Shown: positions 24,988 to 32,379, counted from the first letter of the stretch. The stretch is 64,000 nt of DNA from an uncultured Euryhalocaulis sp. (GCA_913055605.1 CAJXKJ010000010.1:1-64000); one strand, 5' to 3'. Numbers and translations are program-made. The notes: a model not told the origin generated them from the letters alone.

Positions 24988-25683
24988 CTAGCGGCACAGG
25001 TTGAACCGCCCCATATCCAGATGGAAATGGTCGTGGTGCGCGGCGTTGTAATCCGGGCTGAGAACGGTGCGGAAGGTGCGGCAGGCGCCGTCGCGGACCT
25101 CGTGCAGGAAGCGGCTGCGCGTGCTGTCGCCCTCCCAGTCCTGCTGGACGCGGACGGTGCGGCCGTCCTCCAGCCGGAAGGCCGCGATGTCGATGGCGTT
25201 GGCGGTGGCGTGCTCGCTGAACCGGCCGCGCGAGGCGCCGTTCACGCGACGGCAGCTATAGGTGCCGTAATGCTCGATCCGCGCGACCTTCTGGCCGAAA
25301 TAATGCTGGGCCGCCGGCTGGACGATGTCGCGCTCCCACAGATACAGCGCCGCGGCGCCGGCGCAGGTGATGCGCACCGGCGCGGAATAGGGGGTCACCG
25401 ACTGTTCGATATTCACGACGTTCTCGAACCGGCAATTGTCGGCGAAATCCTCGTCCGGGATGGGCGTGAATTCGACCTCGGAATCGCTCAGCAGGGATTT
25501 GCAGTTGGCGTCGCGGTTGTTGAGCTGGGACAGCTTCATGTCGGTGAACGGGCCCACCGGCTGGTCCAGCTCCAGCTCGCCCCACGGCGTCTGTTCCGGC
25601 GGCAGCGAAATAATATACGCCACGGCCAGGCCAATGCCGACCGAGATCGCCAGATATCCCGCTATCGTGCGGATTATCGCCAT
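24988..25683 (-). CDS. Extensin-like C-terminal domain protein, membrane-anchored
   Basis: A 231-residue protein with one N-terminal transmembrane helix (about 5-28) and a periplasmic extensin-like domain. 'GAALYLWERDIVQPAA', 'YGTYSCRRVNGASRGRFSEHATANAIDIAAF' (conserved Ser-Glu-His around 'SEHATANAIDI') and 'HHDHFHLDMG' are its marks. The fold resembles D-Ala-D-Ala/LAS metallopeptidases, with His/Asp/His residues that could bind zinc. Four or more Cys may form disulfides. I chose ATG 25683. It starts 20-25 nt downstream of the minus-strand half of a bidirectional EcfG promoter. Confidence 0.88.
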   Translation of the reverse strand: MAIIRTIAGYLAISVGIGLAVAYIISLPPEQTPWGELELDQPVGPFTDMKLSQLNNRDANCKSLLSDSEVEFTPIPDEDFADNCRFENVVNIEQSVTPYSAPVRITCAGAAALYLWERDIVQPAAQHYFGQKVARIEHYGTYSCRRVNGASRGRFSEHATANAIDIAAFRLEDGRTVRVQQDWEGDSTRSRFLHEVRDGACRTFRTVLSPDYNAAHHDHFHLDMGRFNLCR

Positions 25684-25707
25684 TCGCACCGCTCCGTTTC
25701 GCGCAAA

Positions 25708-25735
25708 GGAACTGCCGCGGCGCACTCAACGTTCC
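25708..25735. promoter_or_regulatory. Bidirectional EcfG-type promoter (inverted repeat)
   Basis: Plus strand: GGAAC (25708-25712), 17 nt, CGTT (25730-25733), facing the lipid kinase operon. Minus strand: GGAAC (25735-25731), 17 nt, AGTT (25713-25710), facing the extensin-like gene. The -35 box of each direction overlaps the -10 box of the other. Confidence 0.75.
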
Positions 25736-25811
25736 CACAGGGCAAGACACCTTCCAGGACGCCTCACATGAAATCCAGCGGGAATGCGGCGCGCGCCGCC
25801 ATTGCGCGCCC

Positions 25812-26693
25812 ATGAGTTATGCAGCGGTGGTGAACCGCAATTCCGGCTATGTCATGGCAAAGTCGCCCGCCACCGTGCGCGCGATGCTGGAGAACGCCAC
25901 GCATGGCGAGCTGGGCTCGCTGCGCATGGTGGCCGGGGCCGAAGTGGAGGCCGCGCTGAAGGAGGCGTTCGACAGCCGCCCGTCGGCGGTGATTGTCCTC
26001 GGCGGCGACGGCACCGCGCGCAGCGCCGCGGCGCACGCACGGCGCAGCGAGACCCCCTTCATCCCCCTGCCGGGCGGCACGATGAACCTGCTGCCGCGGC
26101 GGCTCTATGGTGACGGCGATCCGGCCGAGTGCCTCAGCAAGGCGCTGAAGGGGAGTTTCCGGCGGCTGGACGCCGGGTGCGCCGGCGAGCACCTGTTCTT
26201 CCTGCAGGGGTTTTTCGGCGTCGCGCCGAACATCGCCCGGGCGCGCGAGGCGGTGCGGGAGCTGACCTCGCTGGACGATCTGCCGGGCGTGTTCGGCCAG
26301 GCGCGCAAGGCGTTGAAAAGCCTGTCCGGCCATGGCCTGACGTATCATCTCGGCAAGGACGAGGGAGAGCACAAGGCCGAGACGCTGGTCGTGTCCATCG
26401 GGTCGCTGGACGACGTGATGTCGCCGTCGCCGCGCGAGCTGGAGCACAGTTTCGAGGTGATCGGCGTGGACGTGCACAATCTGGGCGAGATCGCGCGGCT
26501 GGGCTTCAACGCGCTGATGCAGCATTGGCGCGATGACCCGGGCGTGGAGGTGGCGCGCGCAACGGAATTGTCGCTGCATCTGTGCGAACATGACCCCTGC
26601 GCCGTGCTGGACGGCGAGCCGGTGGAGCTGCCCGTGGACGTGACGGTGCGCTATCTGCGCGACGCGATTCCCGTGGTCGTCCCGGCCGGATGA
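25812..26693 (+). CDS. Diacylglycerol/lipid kinase catalytic-domain protein
   Basis: A 293-residue soluble kinase of the DAGKc family (YegS/sphingosine kinase group). The nucleotide-binding loop 'VLGGDGTAR' (62-70) and 'LPGGTMNLLPR' (86-96) are intact; the C-terminal beta-sandwich is present. The protein probably phosphorylates a diacylglycerol or another membrane lipid with ATP. It overlaps the phosphoesterase gene by 4 bp (ATGA), so the pair is coupled. The plus-strand half of the bidirectional EcfG promoter is about 75 bp upstream, suggesting stress-induced lipid or signalling turnover. Confidence 0.88.
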   Translation: MSYAAVVNRNSGYVMAKSPATVRAMLENATHGELGSLRMVAGAEVEAALKEAFDSRPSAVIVLGGDGTARSAAAHARRSETPFIPLPGGTMNLLPRRLYGDGDPAECLSKALKGSFRRLDAGCAGEHLFFLQGFFGVAPNIARAREAVRELTSLDDLPGVFGQARKALKSLSGHGLTYHLGKDEGEHKAETLVVSIGSLDDVMSPSPRELEHSFEVIGVDVHNLGEIARLGFNALMQHWRDDPGVEVARATELSLHLCEHDPCAVLDGEPVELPVDVTVRYLRDAIPVVVPAG

Positions 26694-27493
26694 CGGCGCT
26701 GGTCCAGATATCCGACCTGCATTTCGGCGCCGAGGATCCGGTGCTGGTCGACGCGCTGGAAGAAAAGATCGGAGAGCTGGCGCCGCACGCCATCGCGGTC
26801 AGCGGCGACCTGACCCAGAAAGGCCGAAGGGGAGAGTTCGAGGCGGCCTCCGCCTTCCTGTCGCGCCTGCCGTATCCGAAGCTGATCGCGGCGGGCAATC
26901 ACGACACCCCGCTGTTCAATATCTTCGCGCGCATCGCCGACCCGTTCGCGCGCCATCACAAGCGCATGGCGCCGGGCGCGGTGGCGCGCTTCTGCGGTGA
27001 GCGGCTGGTGGCGCGCACGCTGAACACCGCGCGGGGCGTGCAGCTGCGCCCCGACTGGTCGCTGGGCGCGGTGAATCTGGACCATGCCGAGGCCGTCGCG
27101 GCGGACTTGGCCGCCGCGCCGGGCAATTTCGCCCGGGCGCTGATCTGCCACCATCCGCTGGTCAATCCGGCGGCGGCCCCCTTTGCCCCGCGCACGCGGC
27201 GGGGGGAAGCGGCGGCGCAATTGCTGGCCGACCAGGGCGTCGATCTGGTCCTGACCGGGCATCTGCATGTCGAGTTCGCCGAGCCGCTGCCCTATGGCGA
27301 CCGGCTGACCTGGGCGATCGGATCGGGCACCGCGCTGTCGCGGCGCCTGCGCGGGACGCCGGCCGGATTCAACGCGGTGATCGTGGAGCCGGACCGGATC
27401 CGGGTGCAGATTTTCCATTCCGGCGGCTCCCGCTTCGACCTGGCGGACGAACATGTTCTCGAACGGCGGAGGCGGGAACAAAGCGGGGCCTGA
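26690..27493 (+). CDS. Calcineurin-like metallophosphoesterase
   Basis: A 267-residue dimetal phosphoesterase with all motifs: 'SDLHFG' (Asp9, His11), 'GDLTQ' (Asp40), 'GNHD' (Asn70, His71), 'CHHPL' and 'GHLHVE'. It resembles the CpdA/3',5'-cyclic nucleotide phosphodiesterase-like group; substrate could be a cyclic nucleotide or a phospholipid-derived phosphate. Translationally coupled to the lipid kinase upstream, so the two may act on the same compound in opposite directions (inference). Confidence 0.9.
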   Translation: MTALVQISDLHFGAEDPVLVDALEEKIGELAPHAIAVSGDLTQKGRRGEFEAASAFLSRLPYPKLIAAGNHDTPLFNIFARIADPFARHHKRMAPGAVARFCGERLVARTLNTARGVQLRPDWSLGAVNLDHAEAVAADLAAAPGNFARALICHHPLVNPAAAPFAPRTRRGEAAAQLLADQGVDLVLTGHLHVEFAEPLPYGDRLTWAIGSGTALSRRLRGTPAGFNAVIVEPDRIRVQIFHSGGSRFDLADEHVLERRRREQSGA

Positions 27494-27538
27494 GCGATTT
27501 ATGGTTGCAATAACCGTATCGCTAACCGGACAGGTTTC

Positions 27539-28249
27539 ATGCCTCGCAAGACAATGATTCGTATGGGCATTCTAGGCGGAGCCGCCGTCGTGGCCACCGC
27601 CGCCGCGCTGACGGTCGCCCATGCCGGCGGCCAGCAGGCCGCCCCGGCCTTCGCCCCCGAAACCGCATCCGGCGCGCGCTATTCGCCGGCGTCCGAACTG
27701 GGCGCGGCGGACCTGCTGAACGCGCCGGTCCTGTCGGCGCAGGCGCGCGGCATGGGCCGGATCACCAAGGTCAATTTCGACGATCGCGGCCAGGTCGAAT
27801 GGGTGTGGCTGCGCTTCGACGGCGTGTTCAGCGACTGGGAGCTGCGCGCCCCGGTCTCCAGCCTCTATATGGACCGCACCGCCGGCAAGCTGCGCACCGA
27901 CCGCACGCTGGACGAGCTGCGCCGCCTGGCCGAAGCCGATCCGGAGACCAGCGCCCGCACCGCCACCGCGATCCCGGCGCGCTATGCCCCGGCCTCCCGC
28001 CTGATGGGTCTGAAGATCGTCGGCAATCGCGACGACCAGGTCGGCTATGTGCACAGCGTCCGGGCCGACGCCTCCGGCGCGGCGGACTATCTGATCGTGG
28101 AGCGCCGCTTCGGCCTCTTCCACGCCAAGACCGAGCGCTACACCGTTCCGGCCGATCAGGTGTCCTATCTGCCGGTGACGCAGAAGCTGAAAATCCACGA
28201 AATGCCGCAGCCGGTGCTGGCGTCCCTGTCCGGGCACGCCGAGGGCTAA
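27539..28249 (+). CDS. Exported PRC-barrel-like protein
   Basis: A 236-residue protein with a signal peptide (about residues 1-29). Two similar beta-barrel modules can be seen: 'SELGAADLLNAPVLSAQARGMGRITKVNFDDRGQVEWVWLRF' region (about 53-95) and 'SRLMGLKIVGNRDDQVGYVHSVRADASGAADYLIVERR' region (about 152-190), both typical of PRC-barrel sheets. No catalytic residues. A terminator follows. Role unknown; exported PRC-barrel proteins are frequent in envelope-stress loci of alphaproteobacteria. Confidence 0.75.
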   Translation: MPRKTMIRMGILGGAAVVATAAALTVAHAGGQQAAPAFAPETASGARYSPASELGAADLLNAPVLSAQARGMGRITKVNFDDRGQVEWVWLRFDGVFSDWELRAPVSSLYMDRTAGKLRTDRTLDELRRLAEADPETSARTATAIPARYAPASRLMGLKIVGNRDDQVGYVHSVRADASGAADYLIVERRFGLFHAKTERYTVPADQVSYLPVTQKLKIHEMPQPVLASLSGHAEG

Positions 28250-28271
28250 AGGTCCCCGCCACACGCGCATA

Positions 28272-28303
28272 AAAAAACGCCCGGCTCGCGCCGGGCGTTT
28301 TTC
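28272..28303. terminator. Bidirectional intrinsic terminator
   Basis: ACGCCCGGC-tcgc-GCCGGGCGT flanked by A-run on the left and T-run on the right; it serves the PRC-barrel gene (+) and the entericidin gene (-). Confidence 0.9.
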
Positions 28304-28320
28304 TGTGTCTGGAAGGAGCC

Positions 28321-28446
28321 TTAGTCCGCGGCGTCCTGCACGGCTTCGCCGGCGCTTTCCACGTCCTGACCGGCGCCTTCGACGGTGTTGCACGCCGCGG
28401 CGCCAAGAGCCGCCAAGGCCACGAGAACGGAAAACAGCTTCTTCAT
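28321..28446 (-). CDS. Entericidin-type small lipoprotein
   Basis: A 41-residue protein. 'MKKLFSVLVALAALGAAAC' is a short signal with a lipobox (Cys19), followed by 'NTVEGAGQDVESAGEAVQDAAD', the EcnA/EcnB pattern of a small amphipathic lipoprotein. In enterobacteria such proteins are stationary-phase, sigma-S-dependent; here an exact EcfG promoter lies 42 bp upstream, the alphaproteobacterial counterpart. The RBS GGAGTTAATCCC is good. A terminator follows. Confidence 0.9.
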   Translation of the reverse strand: MKKLFSVLVALAALGAAACNTVEGAGQDVESAGEAVQDAAD

Positions 28447-28487
28447 GGGATTAACTCCGGTTATTGGCTAGCTGGGTACCGGCTGCC

Positions 28488-28512
28488 AACGATTGGGCGG
28501 AGCAAGGGTTCC
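28488..28512 (-). promoter_or_regulatory. EcfG-type promoter, exact match, for the entericidin gene
   Basis: Minus strand GGAAC (28512-28508), 16 nt, CGTT (28491-28488). Predicted start near 28481, leaving a leader of about 35 nt. Confidence 0.85.
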
Positions 28513-28604
28513 GGTTTTCCCCGCAAGCGCGCGATTTTCCGTGGCTATTAGGTCCGCCTCGAATTATTGATCCATATTATAATTGCTTGCAGCGGGGAGC
28601 GGGC

Positions 28605-28967
28605 ATGACCCGGGTGGATCACATTACGTTGCCGGTCAAAGACTGGCGCGCGTCGCGGGACTGGTACATCGCCAATCTGGGTTTCCGCCTGGCCGCCGAC
28701 ATGCCCGAGCAGATGACCGCGGCGGTGCGCGACGACGGCGAATTCACCCTGTTCTTCGTTTCGGCCGACGTGCCCTCCTGCCCGGGGCTGAGCTTCACGC
28801 TGGACGTGGAGGACGTGCACGCCGTGCATCAGCGCCTGACCCAGCGCGGGGCGGCGTTCGAGCACGGCCCCCAGGCCATGGACTGGGGCTATGGCGCGGA
28901 GCTGCGCGACCTGAACGGCTATTCTCTGAGGATCCGGGGCAAGGCCCAGGGCGCGGCGAACGGCTGA
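28605..28967 (+). CDS. VOC family protein
   Basis: A 120-residue single-chain VOC protein ('RVDHITLPVKDWRASRDWYIANLGF', 'FTLDVEDVHAVHQRLTQRG', 'GAELRDLNGYSLRI'). The N-terminal His of 'VDHITL' is a metal candidate, but the final Glu is replaced by Ser-Leu-Arg, so metal binding is doubtful. ATG 28605 follows a GGGGAG site. A perfect TATAAT (28578-28583) sits 22 bp upstream without a matching -35. It is convergent with ecfG (7 bp apart). Function unknown, possibly resistance or binding. Confidence 0.85.
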   Translation: MTRVDHITLPVKDWRASRDWYIANLGFRLAADMPEQMTAAVRDDGEFTLFFVSADVPSCPGLSFTLDVEDVHAVHQRLTQRGAAFEHGPQAMDWGYGAELRDLNGYSLRIRGKAQGAANG

Positions 28968-28974
28968 AGGGCGG

Positions 28975-29613
28975 TCAGTCCCGCTTCTTGATCTTCATGC
29001 CGGCGCGGTCGGCCAGCGCGTCGGCGTCGCGCAGAATGCTGTCCATCGCCTGCGTCGCGGAGACCGAGCGGCCTTCCTTGTCGCCCGCGCCGCGCGTTTC
29101 GGCCATCAGGCCCTCCAGCGCGCGGCGGGCGCGGTTCACCCGGCTCTTGATCGTGCCCACGGCGCATCCGCAGATGTCCGCCGCCTCTTCATAGGCGAAG
29201 CCGCCGGCGCCGACGAGGATCAGCGCCTCGCGCTGTTCCTCGGGCAGTTTGGTCATCGCGTGGCGGAGGTCTTCGAGGTCCAGGATCGTGTCCTGGTCGG
29301 CCGGCGCGGTCAGGGTGCGCTCGGCCTTTTCCTCATCCCAGGCGGCCTGGCGCCAGGCGCGGCGCTTTTCGGAATAGAAATGGTTGCGCAGGATCATGAA
29401 GGTCCAGGCCTTCATGTTGGTGCCCGGCTGGAAGCTGTCGCGCGCGTTCCACGCCTTCACCAGCGCTTCCTGCGCCAGATCGTCGGCGGCTTCCCGGTTG
29501 CCGGTCAGGCTTCGGCCGAAGGCGCGCAGATACGGGATCTGCTCGACCAGTTCGGCCTTGAACGCCTCATCGCCCTCCCGCGGGAGCGAGGGATCCTTCT
29601 TTTCCTTGGTCAT
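28975..29613 (-). CDS. ecfG: EcfG-family RNA polymerase sigma factor (general stress response)
   Basis: A 212-residue ECF15-type sigma factor. Region 2 spans about 28-95 ('FGRSLTGNREAADDLAQEALVKAW', 'WTFMILRNHFYSEKRRAW' parts) and region 4 about 115-170 ('LPEEQREALILVGAGGFAYEEAADICGCAVGTIKSR' parts). The C-terminal tail of about 40 residues is charged. It directs RNA polymerase to GGAAC-N16/17-CGTT promoters and is held by NepR until phosphorylated PhyR releases it. Start ATG overlaps the nepR stop (ATGA), so the pair is coupled. Many matching promoters lie within 9 kb. Confidence 0.95.
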   Translation of the reverse strand: MTKEKKDPSLPREGDEAFKAELVEQIPYLRAFGRSLTGNREAADDLAQEALVKAWNARDSFQPGTNMKAWTFMILRNHFYSEKRRAWRQAAWDEEKAERTLTAPADQDTILDLEDLRHAMTKLPEEQREALILVGAGGFAYEEAADICGCAVGTIKSRVNRARRALEGLMAETRGAGDKEGRSVSATQAMDSILRDADALADRAGMKIKKRD

Positions 29614-29795
29614 TTTTTCGACTTCGACTCATCGATCTGGTTCAGCAGATCGGCGAAATCGTCCGGGATCGGTTCGTTCACCACGTCGTCATACATCTGA
29701 CGCAGGCGGCGTCCGATGCCGCTCTGGCGGGACCGGACCTCTTCGTTGCTCCGGTGTTCGCCCTTCTTGGAATCGGGCTTGTCTTTATCCGACAT
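29610..29795 (-). CDS. nepR: Anti-sigma factor NepR
   Basis: A 61-residue protein with the NepR two-helix core: 'IGRRLRQMYDDVVNEPIPDDFADLLNQID' lies at about residues 27-55 (quoted in two parts by position), with charged disordered ends. NepR sequesters EcfG and is itself captured by the sigma-like domain of phosphorylated PhyR. It is divergent from phyR and overlaps ecfG by 4 bp. The GGAAC-N16-CATT site 78 bp upstream suggests that the operon feeds back on itself. Confidence 0.95.
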   Translation of the reverse strand: MSDKDKPDSKKGEHRSNEEVRSRQSGIGRRLRQMYDDVVNEPIPDDFADLLNQIDESKSKK

Positions 29796-29872
29796 TCAGT
29801 ACTGGCCCCCTGGGCAACCCCCGCCCATGCAAAGAATTCCGACCTTCCGCCCGCAAGGCCCCGGGGACGCTA

Positions 29873-29897
29873 AATGCCTGACGCAAATTTGGGTTCC
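29873..29897 (-). promoter_or_regulatory. Candidate EcfG promoter for nepR-ecfG (one mismatch)
   Basis: Minus strand GGAAC (29897-29893), 16 nt, CATT (29876-29873); consensus CGTT. Autoregulation of nepR-ecfG is the rule in this system. Confidence 0.6.
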
Positions 29898-29915
29898 CGG
29901 CGGGATGCAGAAAAT

Positions 29916-29940
29916 GAAACCTTTTTCCAGCGAGCGTGTT
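29916..29940 (+). promoter_or_regulatory. Candidate EcfG promoter for phyR (two mismatches)
   Basis: Plus strand GAAAC (29916-29920), 16 nt, TGTT (29937-29940). It deviates at one position in each box, so a weaker promoter is expected. Confidence 0.45.
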
Positions 29941-30015
29941 ACACGCCCTGACGCCAGCGCCGCCCCCCAAGCGGCGCTTCAACGGATTTTCAGGGGTACT
30001 TAGGGGAGTTTCCGC

Positions 30016-30813
30016 ATGGGTCTGGCCGATAATCTTGGGCCGCATCTTCCGTATCTGCGCCGGTATGCGCGCGCCCTGACCGGGTCGCAGCGCAGCGGCG
30101 ACGCATATGTGCGCGCCTCGCTGGAGGCGCTGCTGGCCGGCGACACCGAGCTGGAGGAGGATTTGTCCCCGCGCGTCGCCCTGTACCGGCTGTTCCACGC
30201 GATCTGGGTGTCCTCGGCCCCCGCGAACGAGGCCGGCGGAGACGATTCCGACGCCGACCGCCCGGCCGACCGCCTGATGAAGCTGGCCCCGGCCAGCCGG
30301 CAGGCGCTGCTGCTGACCGCCATGGAAGGCTTCAGCAACAAGGAGGCCGCGCGCATCCTGGATGTCGAGGAAGACGCCGTCGACAAGATGGTCGCCGACG
30401 CCCAGGCCGAGATCGAGCAGGAGCTGGCCACCGACGTCCTGATCATCGAGGACGAGCCGGTCATCGCAATGGATATCGAGTCCATGGTGCGGGAGCTGGG
30501 CCACAACGTGACCAGCGTCGCCACCACGCGCGACGAGGCCGTGAAGGCGGCCCGCGAGAACCCGCCGGGCCTGGTGCTGGCCGACATCCAGCTGGCCGAC
30601 GGATCGTCCGGGATCGACGCGGTGAAGAGCATTCTGGGCAGCCACGACGTGCCGGTGATCTTCATCACCGCCTATCCCGAGCGGCTGCTGACCGGGGAGC
30701 GGCCGGAGCCGGCTTTCCTGATCACCAAGCCCTTCCTGCCGCAGACGGTGAAGGCCGCGATCGGACAGGCCCTGTTCTTCCATCCCCGGGGACGGCAATC
30801 TAGCGCTGCGTGA
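30016..30813 (+). CDS. phyR: Response regulator PhyR (sigma-like anti-anti-sigma factor)
   Basis: A 265-residue protein with an N-terminal sigma-factor-like domain (about 1-135; degenerate region 2 'LRRYARALTGSQRSGDAYVRASLEALL' and region 4 'APASRQALLLTAMEGFSNKEAARIL') and a C-terminal receiver (about 140-260) with acidic pocket 'IIEDEP', phospho-acceptor Asp190 in 'LVLADIQLADG', 'FITAYPERL' and Lys in 'FLITKPF'. Phosphorylation opens the sigma-like domain to capture NepR. It is divergent from nepR-ecfG. No HWE/HisKA2 sensor kinase gene lies next to it in this window. Confidence 0.96.
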   Translation: MGLADNLGPHLPYLRRYARALTGSQRSGDAYVRASLEALLAGDTELEEDLSPRVALYRLFHAIWVSSAPANEAGGDDSDADRPADRLMKLAPASRQALLLTAMEGFSNKEAARILDVEEDAVDKMVADAQAEIEQELATDVLIIEDEPVIAMDIESMVRELGHNVTSVATTRDEAVKAARENPPGLVLADIQLADGSSGIDAVKSILGSHDVPVIFITAYPERLLTGERPEPAFLITKPFLPQTVKAAIGQALFFHPRGRQSSAA

Positions 30814-30845
30814 GCCAGATTCCGTCCGAAACGGACTGGATTTGA

Positions 30846-30870
30846 GGAACGCGAAGGCCCGACACGGGTT
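30846..30870 (+). promoter_or_regulatory. Candidate EcfG promoter for the DUF883 gene
   Basis: GGAAC (30846-30850), 16 nt, GGTT (30867-30870); one mismatch to CGTT. Predicted start near 30877, 37 nt before the ATG. Confidence 0.7.
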
Positions 30871-30913
30871 GAGTCGGGCGTGTTCACGCAACTAGCTTGA
30901 AGGAGTGCCTCTA

Positions 30914-31204
30914 ATGGCCGCCGCCGACGAAAAGCTGATCTCCACCGAGGAAGCCGCCCAGCTGAAGGGCGATATCGAAGCGATCCGCAAGGATATCAAA
31001 CAGCTGTTCACGGACCTGACGAAATTGACCAAGAACGAAGCCGATTACGCCGGCCGCAAGGCCACCGAGCTGAAGGGCGCCGCGGTTGACGCCGCCAAGG
31101 AGCGCCGGGACGAAGTCGAGGACTACGTCAAGGAGCATCCGCTGGGCGCGCTGGCCGCCGCCGCGGGCGTGGGCTTCGTGCTGGCTCTGCTGGTGGGTCG
31201 TTGA
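30914..31204 (+). CDS. DUF883 (ElaB/YqjD-like) membrane-anchored protein
   Basis: A 96-residue protein: a long amphipathic, charged coiled-coil helix (about 1-70, 'EAIRKDIKQLFTDLTKLTKNEADYAGRKATELKGAAVDAAKERRDEVE' region) followed by 'HPLGALAAAAGVGFVLALLVGR', the C-terminal transmembrane helix and Gly-Arg end typical of the family. In E. coli the relatives ElaB and YqjD are sigma-S-dependent and bind ribosomes at the membrane; here the gene has an EcfG-like promoter. It overlaps the next gene's TTG start. Confidence 0.9.
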   Translation: MAAADEKLISTEEAAQLKGDIEAIRKDIKQLFTDLTKLTKNEADYAGRKATELKGAAVDAAKERRDEVEDYVKEHPLGALAAAAGVGFVLALLVGR

Positions 31205-31593
31205 TCCGGAAGTTTCTTCCAAGCTTTGCACTGATCGTCGTAGCGTGGATTTGCGTGCTGGCCTGCGCCGGCGCGCTTACCGCGGCCGCGGCGATCTGGC
31301 TGTCGGAGTATTGGGGCGCGATCGGCGCGTTGCTGGCGGTAGCCGGCTTCCTGGCCGTCGCGGCGCTGGTGTCGTTCGGCCTGTCTATGGCGATCGGCCG
31401 GGCCGCCTCCAAACAATCCGACCCGGTCAGCGACACGATCGACGGGCTGTGGCGCACCCACCCGGCCGCCGTCATGGCGGTGACCGGGCTGGCCGTGTTC
31501 TTCCTGGCCCGCAAGCCGATGCTGATCACGCGCGCCTTCACCGCGATCATGCGCTCCAGCGCGGCGGTGCTGATGTTGCGCAAATTCTTGTAA
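31201..31593 (+). CDS. Phage-holin-superfamily-like small membrane protein
   Basis: A 130-residue protein with two strongly hydrophobic helices (about 8-33 and 40-67), a charged loop and a third weaker hydrophobic stretch (about 88-103). This resembles the YqjE/holin_X superfamily proteins that accompany YqjD/DUF883 proteins. The start is a TTG at 31201 overlapping the previous TGA, giving translational coupling. It is probably the second gene of a yqjD-yqjE-like stress operon. Confidence 0.75.
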   Translation: MIRKFLPSFALIVVAWICVLACAGALTAAAAIWLSEYWGAIGALLAVAGFLAVAALVSFGLSMAIGRAASKQSDPVSDTIDGLWRTHPAAVMAVTGLAVFFLARKPMLITRAFTAIMRSSAAVLMLRKFL

Positions 31594-31663
31594 AGTCCGC
31601 GCGAGCGGTCCAGTCAGGCCCCGCCGCCTGCACCTGGCAAATGAATGATGAGGGAGACCATCA

Positions 31664-32293
31664 ATGAGCTTTTCGCTGCCCGACCTGCCGTATGACAAAT
31701 CGGCGCTGGATCCGCACATCTCCGCGGAGACGCTGACCTTCCACCACGACAAGCACCACGCGACCTATGTCACCAAGACCAACGACGCCATCAAGGGCAC
31801 GGACCTGGAGGGCAAGTCGCTGGAAGAGGTGATCAAGGCGGCGGAGCAGAAGGGCGACAAGGGCCTGTACAACAACTCCGCGCAGACCTGGAACCACACC
31901 TTCTACTGGAATTCCATGAGCCCGAATCCGGGTGCGCCGTCGGATGCGCTGAAGGGCGCGATAGACGCGGCCTTCGGCGGGATGGACGCCTTCCTGGACA
32001 AGTTCAAGGCGGCCGGCGCGGGCCATTTCGCCTCTGGCTGGGTGTGGCTGTTCGCCAAGCGCGACGGGTCGGTGGAAATCCGCGACACGCATGACGCGGC
32101 CTGCCTGCTGCCGTCGGACGAGGGCGTTCCGCTGCTGCTCGTCGATGTGTGGGAGCACGCGTATTACGTCGACCGGCGCAACGACCGCCCGGCCTATCTG
32201 GCGGCCGTCACCGGCAATCTGCTGAACTGGGATCTGGCCAGCTCCCAGTACGACGCGGCCAAGGCCGGCCAGACCGGCTGGACGCACCCGTAA
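31664..32293 (+). CDS. sodB: Superoxide dismutase (Fe/Mn type)
   Basis: A 209-residue cytoplasmic SOD. Metal ligands: His27 in 'LTFHHDKHH', His in 'TWNHTFYWNSM', Asp and His in 'LLLVDVWEHAYYVDR'. The 'NHTFYWNSMSPN' block and Gln-free C-terminal motif favour the iron form found in alphaproteobacteria. The ATG has a GGGAG site. It converts superoxide to H2O2 and O2. It carries no GGAAC-type promoter, unlike its neighbours, and ends at a strong hairpin. Confidence 0.95.
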   Translation: MSFSLPDLPYDKSALDPHISAETLTFHHDKHHATYVTKTNDAIKGTDLEGKSLEEVIKAAEQKGDKGLYNNSAQTWNHTFYWNSMSPNPGAPSDALKGAIDAAFGGMDAFLDKFKAAGAGHFASGWVWLFAKRDGSVEIRDTHDAACLLPSDEGVPLLLVDVWEHAYYVDRRNDRPAYLAAVTGNLLNWDLASSQYDAAKAGQTGWTHP

Positions 32294-32305
32294 GCAGGCG
32301 GGTCC

Positions 32306-32330
32306 GGAACTCCGCCGGACCGCACACGTT
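32306..32330 (+). promoter_or_regulatory. EcfG-type promoter, exact match, for the DUF1328 gene
   Basis: GGAAC (32306-32310), 16 nt, CGTT (32327-32330). The start would fall near 32337, at the base of the hairpin at 32335-32361. Confidence 0.85.
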
Positions 32331-32334
32331 TCAG

Positions 32335-32368
32335 GCAGCGCGCGGGTAGACCGCGCGCTGCTTTTCTT
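32335..32368 (+). terminator. sodB terminator or 5' leader hairpin of the DUF1328 transcript
   Basis: GCAGCGCGCGG (32335-32345) pairs with CCGCGCGCTGC (32351-32361), followed by TTTTCTT. It terminates sodB transcripts, but the exact EcfG promoter just upstream would place the same hairpin at the very 5' end of the next mRNA. Confidence 0.8.
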
Positions 32369-32379
32369 AGGAGTCTGCG

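Noticed and set aside
27475-27499. GGAAC-N16-GATT before the PRC-barrel gene
   Set aside because: The -10 box has lost the essential GTT, so it was not counted as an EcfG promoter.
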